Assembly: GCA_905215655.1 (NCBI GenBank)
Contig: CAJMQT010000074.1
Span: 1-9,751, forward strand
Direction: 5' to 3'
DNA: 9,751 bases
From: an uncultured bacterium
GTDB taxonomy: Bacteria > Bacteroidota > Bacteroidia > Bacteroidales > Bacteroidaceae
How positions within the stretch are numbered: the stretch's first letter is position 1; every line of letters starts with the position of its first letter. The notes beneath the pieces are model-generated. The model was not told the DNA's origin, did not search any database, and saw nothing but the letters and a program-made list of their open reading frames with translations. Both the position numbers and the translations under genes were made by a program. Of this stretch, positions 5,715 to 9,751 are shown in pieces.

Positions 5715-7487
5715 TTACTTTACATTAATAATAAAAGGTACGCGAGCCTGTATTGCGCTCTGACGGTTGATGTTTTTCAGCAGAGAGAACGGCTCGTAAT
5801 AATCGCCCAACGTCAACCGGATTTGGTTGTCGATGTAACTGCTGCCCGTTGCTTGATCGAGGAAACTGTCAAGCCAATCCACCTTTCCGGGATATGAATA
5901 GGTGTGATATTCTTTAAGTTTGGCAAGCGCAGCGGCTTTTGCCACCGCCTTGTCAAGTCCGCCCAGCTCGTCGACGAGCTTTATCTTCAACGCGTCCTGT
6001 CCCAGCCAGACACGTCCCTGCGCGATCTTCTCCACGTCGGCAACCTTCATGTGTCTGCCTTCCGCCACGCGCGAACGGAACAAGTTGTACCCGCGGTCGA
6101 TGTATTTTGTGAGGTAGCTCATCTCTTCATCGTTGAACGGACGAGCCGGTGTGCCGAAGCCACTGTTCTTGTTGGTCTTCACCTCATCGAACTTTATTCC
6201 GAGTTTCTGCGTCAGCAGTCCGCTGACATCAGGAAACATTCCGAATATTCCGATACTTCCCGTCAGCGTGGTCGGCTCGGCAACGATCCAGTTAGCTCCG
6301 CTGCTGATGTAATATCCGCCGGAAGCTGCCGCTCCGCCCATGGAGACGACAACGGGCTTTTTCTTTTTCAGCATGTCGACATAGTGCCAAATCTGCTCCG
6401 AGGCGTAAGCGCTGCCGCCGCCCGAGTTGACGCGCAGTACAACGGCTTTCACATCATCGTCGTCCATCAGGGCTTTAAGGTCGTCGCAAACCTTCTTTCC
6501 CACGATTTTGCTGCCTTGCGACATGAGACCTCCCGCGTCGCTGTCAACGATGTCTCCGTAGGCGTAATATACGGCTATCTCCTCGCCTTCTTTCTTCTCT
6601 CCCTTGACAGTCTTCATTCCGGCTATGCCGATTGTATTTATGTCTTCGTCCTCTTCGGCTTTCAAGAGTTTGTTAATCTCCTTTTTGATGCCGTCGGTGT
6701 AAATCAGTTTGTCTACGAATTTAAACGTAACGAAGTCTTTTGGGTCGTTCAGCGTGATGAAGTTGTCGGCGTAGGCGTTGAGCTTTTCAATGCTGATCTT
6801 TCTGCTCTCTGACACGCCCTTGCATACGTTCTGCCACAAGCCGTTGATGTAGACTGTCACCTGTTCGCGGTTTGGCTCGCTCATTTGGTCGGCGGTGTAC
6901 ATCTCGGGCATGCTCTTATACGTGCCCACTTTTGCCAGTTGCATCTTCACGCCGAACTTTGAGAGCAGGTCTTTGTAGAACATCGGCTGCGCCGCGAGAC
7001 CGTGCCAGTCTATCTGTCCGCTGGGATTAAGGAATATCTTGTCGGCAACCGATGCCACGTAATATGTGCCTTGCGTATAAATGTCGCCGTAAGCAACGAT
7101 CCACTTGCCGCTCTTCTTGAAGTCGAGCAGCGTGTTACGTAGCGCTTGGAGCGAGGCGTATGAGTCGGCGCTGAGCATTCCCGCCTCGATATAAATACCT
7201 TTAATCTTATCGTTCGCCTTAGCCTTCTTTATCGCGTCGATTGCATCTTCCAGTCCGATGGTGCCCGTGGTGTTGCCTTTCAGCTGCGCCATAAAGTCGT
7301 CTTCCGAGCGCTCTTCGAGCATGCCTGTCAGGTTAAGCGTCAGCACGGTGTTGTCACTTACGTCCTTTGCCGAGTTTTCAGACGCCACCATTCCTACCAC
7401 ACACATAATTCCGAGCACGCCCGTTATCAGCATGAAAATGAATATTCCCACAACGGTGGCGGCGGTGTATTTGAAGAAGTCTTTCAT
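5715..7487 (-). CDS. sppA: Signal peptide peptidase SppA (protease IV), 67K type
   Basis: Membrane-anchored serine protease that degrades cleaved signal peptides and probably other envelope peptides. The 590 aa form two tandem S49 domains, as in E. coli SppA (618 aa). An N-terminal transmembrane anchor covers about residues 9-35. The catalytic Lys is K191 in VGTYKSMPE in the N-terminal half. The nucleophile S389 is in VVSMGGAAASGGYY in the C-terminal half, followed by TTLTGSIGIFG. The split Ser-Lys dyad is intact and the bulk of the protein should be periplasmic. The ATG at 7487 starts directly before the anchor (MKDFFKY). A strong Bacteroidetes promoter at 7622-7651 implies a leader of about 130 nt containing a dispersed repeat. 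Downstream is lpxK, after a repeat-filled spacer. Confidence 0.96.
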   Translation of the reverse strand: MKDFFKYTAATVVGIFIFMLITGVLGIMCVVGMVASENSAKDVSDNTVLTLNLTGMLEERSEDDFMAQLKGNTTGTIGLEDAIDAIKKAKANDKIKGIYIEAGMLSADSYASLQALRNTLLDFKKSGKWIVAYGDIYTQGTYYVASVADKIFLNPSGQIDWHGLAAQPMFYKDLLSKFGVKMQLAKVGTYKSMPEMYTADQMSEPNREQVTVYINGLWQNVCKGVSESRKISIEKLNAYADNFITLNDPKDFVTFKFVDKLIYTDGIKKEINKLLKAEEDEDINTIGIAGMKTVKGEKKEGEEIAVYYAYGDIVDSDAGGLMSQGSKIVGKKVCDDLKALMDDDDVKAVVLRVNSGGGSAYASEQIWHYVDMLKKKKPVVVSMGGAAASGGYYISSGANWIVAEPTTLTGSIGIFGMFPDVSGLLTQKLGIKFDEVKTNKNSGFGTPARPFNDEEMSYLTKYIDRGYNLFRSRVAEGRHMKVADVEKIAQGRVWLGQDALKIKLVDELGGLDKAVAKAAALAKLKEYHTYSYPGKVDWLDSFLDQATGSSYIDNQIRLTLGDYYEPFSLLKNINRQSAIQARVPFIINVK

Positions 7488-7621
7488 AATGATTGTAATT
7501 TAAATTGTTAGACATGTATGCGAGATTGCTGATAAAACTTTAAAAAACAAGCCTGTCGAGATATATAATGAGGCAAACCATTCATCATCTCAACATCCCA
7601 ACACCTCAACACAAATATTTG
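7488..7621. other. sppA 5' leader region containing a dispersed repeat
   Basis: This stretch should be the untranslated leader of sppA if the promoter at 7622-7651 is used. No gene or known riboswitch is seen. It contains the inverted copy (7579-7611) of the GTTGAG repeat found near the rRNA operon. The part nearest sppA (7488-7560) is A/T-rich with no clear stem. Confidence 0.5.
7579..7611 (-). repeat. GTTGAG dispersed repeat, inverted copy
   Basis: The reverse complement of this segment matches 128-160 at 32 of 33 positions. It lies between the sppA promoter and the sppA start, so it would be transcribed as part of the sppA leader in the same sense as the rRNA-side copy reads on the + strand. 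Confidence 0.8.
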
Positions 7622-7651
7622 CAAAGATAGTGCAAATGAGAGCAATATCAA
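7622..7651 (-). promoter_or_regulatory. Bacteroidetes-type promoter of sppA
   Basis: On the - strand TTG (7651-7649), exactly 19 nt, then TATCTTTG (7629-7622): a full match to the TTG-N19-TAnnTTTG pattern. Transcription should start near 7617, giving a leader of about 130 nt. A second TATCTTTG on the same strand at 7696-7689 lacks a TTG at the right spacing and is weaker. Confidence 0.8.
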
Positions 7652-7735
7652 GTTTACTTGAATATTGCCGAGTGCAGCCTATCTTCTGCAAAGATAAGGA
7701 AATAAATTATATTTTGTCTGAAAAAGCCGATAAAG

Positions 7736-7767
7736 TTTGACAATAACGCCAAATATTAGTATTTTCG
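7736..7767 (+). promoter_or_regulatory. Promoter of the dehydrogenase gene, likely leaderless start
   Basis: TTTG (7736-7739), 20 nt, then TATTTTCG (7760-7767), which matches TAnnTTTG except for one base. The ATG at 7773 is only 5 nt after the -7 element, so transcription would begin at or within a few nt of the start codon. A second + strand candidate lies upstream: TTG (7658-7660), 19 nt, TATCTTCT (7680-7687), with a poorer -7 element. Confidence 0.65.
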
Positions 7768-7772
7768 CACGT

Positions 7773-8498
7773 ATGAAACGTGCTGTTGTTATGGGTGCAT
7801 CTTCGGGCTTGGGGCGCGAGGTGGCACGGTTGCTGCTTGAAGACGACTGGACGGTCGGCATAGCGGCACGACGTGAAGAGTTGTTGCTCGAACTGAAAGA
7901 GCTTTATCCCGACAGGGTTGAAGTGCTGGCGATTGACGTTACGTCTGCTGACGCTCCTCAGCGGCTGCTCGAATTGATACGCCGTCTTGGCGGACTAAAT
8001 CTATATTTTCATGCTTCGGGCGTGGGGTGGCAGAACTTTGAACTTGACATGAAGAAGGAAAGCGACACGGCGGAGGTGAATGTCAGCGGCTTTACGAGGA
8101 TGATTGACACGGCGTTTAACTACATGGCAGAGAACCACGGCGGCGACATAGCCGTCATTTCGTCGATAGCCGGGACGAAGGGTCTTGGCGCGGCGCCGTC
8201 TTACAGCGCGTCGAAGGCGTATCAGAACACCTACATCCAGTCGCTTGAACAGCTCTCAAACATGCGCCGTCTGCATATCCGCTTTACCGATATACGTCCC
8301 GGTTTTGTCGACACGGCACTACTTTCGGGCGGCAGTTATCCGCTTTTGATGCGTCCCGAAACTGTTGCCCGTAAGATTGTCGACGCCGTTTATCGTCACA
8401 AACACGTCAAGATTATCGACTGGCGTTACCGCATCCTCGTGTTCTTTTGGCGTCTGATACCTCGCAATATATGGCGGAAGATGAACGTCAGGAATTAA
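7773..8498 (+). CDS. Short-chain dehydrogenase/reductase (SDR), substrate unknown
   Basis: Classical SDR of 241 aa with a Rossmann fold. GASSGLG (8-14) is the dinucleotide-binding glycine motif. AARR (31-34) after the second strand puts basic residues where NADP(H) is usually preferred. D55 in AIDVT and N103 in EVNVSG fit the family. The catalytic residues are S131 (VISSIAG), Y144 and K148 (YSASK), with the usual 13-residue Ser-Tyr spacing. The common NNAG motif is replaced by HASGVG (80-85). The C terminus is hydrophobic and basic (LVFFWRLIPRNIWRKM, 222-237), perhaps a membrane-touching helix. ATG 7773 is chosen over the upstream TTG (7737) because the Rossmann fold begins at once (MKRAVVMGASSG) and the promoter covers the upstream codons. 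The substrate cannot be named. It stands alone, divergent from sppA. Confidence 0.9.
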   Translation: MKRAVVMGASSGLGREVARLLLEDDWTVGIAARREELLLELKELYPDRVEVLAIDVTSADAPQRLLELIRRLGGLNLYFHASGVGWQNFELDMKKESDTAEVNVSGFTRMIDTAFNYMAENHGGDIAVISSIAGTKGLGAAPSYSASKAYQNTYIQSLEQLSNMRRLHIRFTDIRPGFVDTALLSGGSYPLLMRPETVARKIVDAVYRHKHVKIIDWRYRILVFFWRLIPRNIWRKMNVRN

Positions 8499-8549
8499 GA
8501 GTTAAGAATTAAGAATTAAGAGTTAAGAATTAAGAGTTAAGAATTAAGA
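8491..8549 (+). repeat. GAATTAAG/GAGTTAAG array overlapping the dehydrogenase stop
   Basis: GAATTAAG and GAGTTAAG units alternate from 8491. The dehydrogenase stop codon TAA (8496-8498) lies inside the first unit. It shares 28 identical bases (8507-8534) with the repeat before lpxK (5559-5586). It continues into an inverted array on the other side of a short loop. Confidence 0.85.
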
Positions 8550-8600
8550 AAAATAGCAACAAGACATATTTTCTTAATTCTTAATTCTTAACTCTTAATT
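8493..8600. terminator. Large inverted repeat between convergent genes, likely bidirectional terminator
   Basis: Bases 8493-8520 and 8573-8600 are perfect 28-bp inverted repeats. Nearer the centre, TTAAGAAAAATA faces TATTTTCTTAA across GCAACAAGACA, an A/T-rich stem able to act on both strands. The dehydrogenase (+) ends at 8498 and queE (-) ends at 8659, so a shared terminator belongs here. The stem is very A/T-rich, so terminator strength is uncertain. Confidence 0.6.
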
Positions 8601-8658
8601 TCCACGTTCTTAATTTCCACGTTCTTAATTTCCACGTTCTTAATTTCCACGTTCTTAA
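8599..8658 (-). repeat. 15-bp tandem repeat (4 perfect units) directly after the queE stop
   Basis: The unit TTTCCACGTTCTTAA occurs four times without mismatch: 8599-8613, 8614-8628, 8629-8643 and 8644-8658. The array ends exactly at the base next to the queE stop codon (8659-8661). The period is a multiple of three, so another - strand frame reads as repeated NVEIK, but that frame is a shadow of queE. Perfect identity points to recent expansion. Confidence 0.92.
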
Positions 8659-9231
8659 TTATTTTATGTTTATGATCTTGTGCGTCTGCAATGACAGGCG
8701 CCACTCGGGATGCGAAAGACAGTAGTCGGTCGCCTCGCGGAGCAGTTGACGGTTGCGGTCGGCGTTGCCCGTGTCGCACGGTTGCAGACAACGGACGCGG
8801 GGAGTTAAAGCCGCATAGCGTGACATGTCTTGTGACGAATTGACGTATAATACTTTCAGTTCGTCGATGCGTTCCAGCATTATTCTGTCTGTCTTCGGCG
8901 AACATGTTATCCAGTCGATATGCCATTCTTCGGGTGCCGGCAGCGTGCCGTTGGTCTCAATCTGTACAAATCTGCCCTCGTCATGGAGTTTCTTCACCAA
9001 ACTGCCCGTCAGCTGGAGCAGCGGCTCTCCGCCCGTTATCACGACGTGGCGTGCGGGGTATGCCTTCACCTTATTTAATATCTCGTCTTCCGACATCGGC
9101 GTGAACGGCTCGTGGTCTGTGTCGCAAAACGGGCATGCGAGGTTGCACCCGGCAAACCGTATGAAGACGGCGGGCGTGCCGGTGAAGCTCCCTTCGCCCT
9201 GCAACGAATAGAAAATCTCGTTAACACGCAT
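8659..9231 (-). CDS. queE: 7-carboxy-7-deazaguanine synthase QueE (radical SAM)
   Basis: Radical SAM enzyme that converts 6-carboxy-5,6,7,8-tetrahydropterin to 7-carboxy-7-deazaguanine, toward preQ0 and queuosine in tRNA. The 190 aa begin MRVNEIFYSLQGEGSFTG, the typical QueE N terminus with the substrate-side motif QGEG. The cluster-binding cysteines are C29, C33 and C36 (CNLACPFC, CX3CX2C), followed by DTDH. VITGGEPLLQ (64-73) is the SAM-binding GGEP motif, and VQIETNGT (88-95) and CSPK (109-112) are further family marks. Its ATG lies 4 nt after the queD stop, so the two are almost certainly cotranscribed, and they act in consecutive steps. The stop codon is followed at once by a 15-bp tandem repeat. 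Confidence 0.96.
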   Translation of the reverse strand: MRVNEIFYSLQGEGSFTGTPAVFIRFAGCNLACPFCDTDHEPFTPMSEDEILNKVKAYPARHVVITGGEPLLQLTGSLVKKLHDEGRFVQIETNGTLPAPEEWHIDWITCSPKTDRIMLERIDELKVLYVNSSQDMSRYAALTPRVRCLQPCDTGNADRNRQLLREATDYCLSHPEWRLSLQTHKIINIK

Positions 9232-9235
9232 GCTG

Positions 9236-9574
9236 TCAGTCCTCGTCTTTTATGTAAGTTACCATGTTGTTGCGGCTCTCTTCTATGTCCACGCGCCAGC
9301 AATGCTCCACCCGTTCACAAATCCATCGCGCAATATTCTCCGCCGTCGGATTGAACGGCAACAGCTCGTTGAAGTTGCCGTGGTCGAGGAAACCATGAAT
9401 TTCGTCCTTTATCCGCTTGAAGTCGATCACCATTCCGTCGGCATTAAGTTCTTTCGCCTTGCAGTGAACGGTAACGATCCAATTATGTCCGTGCATGTTG
9501 CGGCACTTGCTGTCGTATGAAAGCGTGAGCCTGTGACAGCCTGCAATCTCCATCCTTTTTGAAACGTAATACAT
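9236..9574 (-). CDS. queD: 6-carboxy-5,6,7,8-tetrahydropterin synthase QueD
   Basis: Zinc enzyme of the PTPS fold making 6-carboxytetrahydropterin from dihydroneopterin triphosphate, the substrate of QueE next door. The 112 aa from ATG 9574 (MYYVSKRMEIAGCHRL) align with E. coli QueD (about 120). The zinc histidines are in GCHRL (His15) and MHGHNW (His30 and His32). C26 in SKCRNMHGH is the catalytic Cys, LDHGNFNEL holds the Asp-His pair, and IEESRNN the C-terminal Glu. The upstream frame to 9637 is rejected as the start because it would run through the promoter and a repeat. It is the first gene of queD-queE, with a promoter at 9608-9637 and a leader of about 30 nt. No preQ1 riboswitch fits in this short leader. 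Confidence 0.95.
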   Translation of the reverse strand: MYYVSKRMEIAGCHRLTLSYDSKCRNMHGHNWIVTVHCKAKELNADGMVIDFKRIKDEIHGFLDHGNFNELLPFNPTAENIARWICERVEHCWRVDIEESRNNMVTYIKDED

Positions 9575-9607
9575 CCTTTTAAAGATATTTCCTTTTATAT
9601 AACAATG

Positions 9608-9637
9608 CAAAGATAGTGCAAGCCGAGAGAAAAGCAA
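9608..9637 (-). promoter_or_regulatory. Bacteroidetes-type promoter of queD-queE
   Basis: On the - strand TTG (9637-9635), exactly 19 nt, then TATCTTTG (9615-9608): a full match to TTG-N19-TAnnTTTG. Transcription should start near 9603, about 30 nt before the queD ATG. Almost the whole element lies in the 55-bp direct repeat; only the last G of the -7 element is outside it. Confidence 0.82.
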
Positions 9638-9663
9638 AATAAAAGGACGTGAAACGAACTTTT
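9609..9663 (-). repeat. 55-bp direct repeat, copy next to queD
   Basis: Identical over all 55 bases to 9697-9751, with a 33-bp spacer (9664-9696) containing GAGGCGCCGCCT. This copy keeps the full -7 element and serves as the queD promoter. Copy 1 is followed by ATTTTC at 9664. The second copy reaches the window edge, so the true repeat may be longer. Confidence 0.95.
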
Positions 9664-9696
9664 ATTTTCTTTTCCGAGGCGCCGCCTATGTTATTT

Positions 9697-9751
9697 AAAG
9701 ATAGTGCAAGCCGAGAGAAAAGCAAAATAAAAGGACGTGAAACGAACTTTT
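9697..9751 (-). repeat. 55-bp direct repeat, distal copy (cut by window end)
   Basis: A perfect copy of 9609-9663, 88 bp further upstream of queD. It carries TTG (9725-9723) and TATCTTTA (9703-9696): the last base of the -7 element is A instead of G because the base beside the repeat differs. It could be a weaker second promoter for queD or a promoter remnant. The window ends inside or at the end of this copy. Confidence 0.9.

Noticed and set aside
8588..8926. - strand open frame with NVEIK repeated four times at its end
   Set aside because: It lies in another frame of queE and the repeats are the translated 15-bp tandem array after queE. The rest has no recognisable domain.
9575..9607. preQ1 riboswitch in the queD leader
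   Set aside because: The predicted leader is only about 30 nt, A/T-rich, and lacks the hairpin and A-rich tail of a preQ1 aptamer.
9575..9637. Longer N terminus for QueD starting at 9637
   Set aside because: These codons overlap the -7 promoter element and the 55-bp repeat; the ATG at 9574 starts at the expected place for the QueD fold.

Overview
The window most resembles a chromosomal segment from Bacteroidales, probably Prevotellaceae. The main reason is the promoters: several gene starts are preceded by the Bacteroidetes pattern TTG, 19-20 nt, TAnnTTTG, and no sigma-70 type promoters or strong Shine-Dalgarno sites stand out. The protein set (SppA, LpxK, PunA and ThiL in a row, with Bacteroidetes-like variants such as DDAYQH in LpxK) agrees. 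The lipid A kinase LpxK means a Gram-negative envelope. Species cannot be named from this sequence.

Layout. Positions 1-96 are the 3' end of a 5S rRNA gene with its terminator, so an rRNA operon enters from the left on the + strand. A gene-free, repeat-rich stretch (97-468) follows. All protein genes from 469 to 7487 lie on the - strand. In transcription order they are sppA (7487-5715), then lpxK, punA and thiL (5551-2599) as a tight cluster, then a tRNA-Phe gene with its own promoter and terminator, then the SOS-type mutagenesis pair umuD-umuC (2209-469), which converges on the rRNA operon. Divergent from sppA is a short-chain dehydrogenase/reductase (7773-8498, +). It converges on queD-queE (9574-8659, -), two consecutive enzymes of 7-deazaguanine (queuosine) synthesis.

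Function. The genes are mostly housekeeping: lipid A phosphorylation (LpxK), purine nucleoside salvage (PunA), thiamine diphosphate synthesis (ThiL), envelope protein turnover (SppA), tRNA modification precursors (QueD, QueE), and error-prone translesion synthesis (UmuD, UmuC). I found no phage, transposon, CRISPR array, toxin-antitoxin pair or defence system, and no clearly new multi-gene system.

The unusual material lies between genes. Short tandem repeats with different units start at or just after four stop codons (thiL, sppA, the dehydrogenase, queE). A GAATTAAG-type repeat occurs at two loci, and a 33-bp repeat recurs 7.4 kb away in opposite orientation. A perfect 55-bp direct repeat carrying the core promoter of queD lies at the right edge. 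Also notable are a 116-bp out-of-frame overlap of lpxK with punA, an Asp at the base-recognition position of PunA, a palindrome over the umuD start region, and an apparently leaderless dehydrogenase mRNA.
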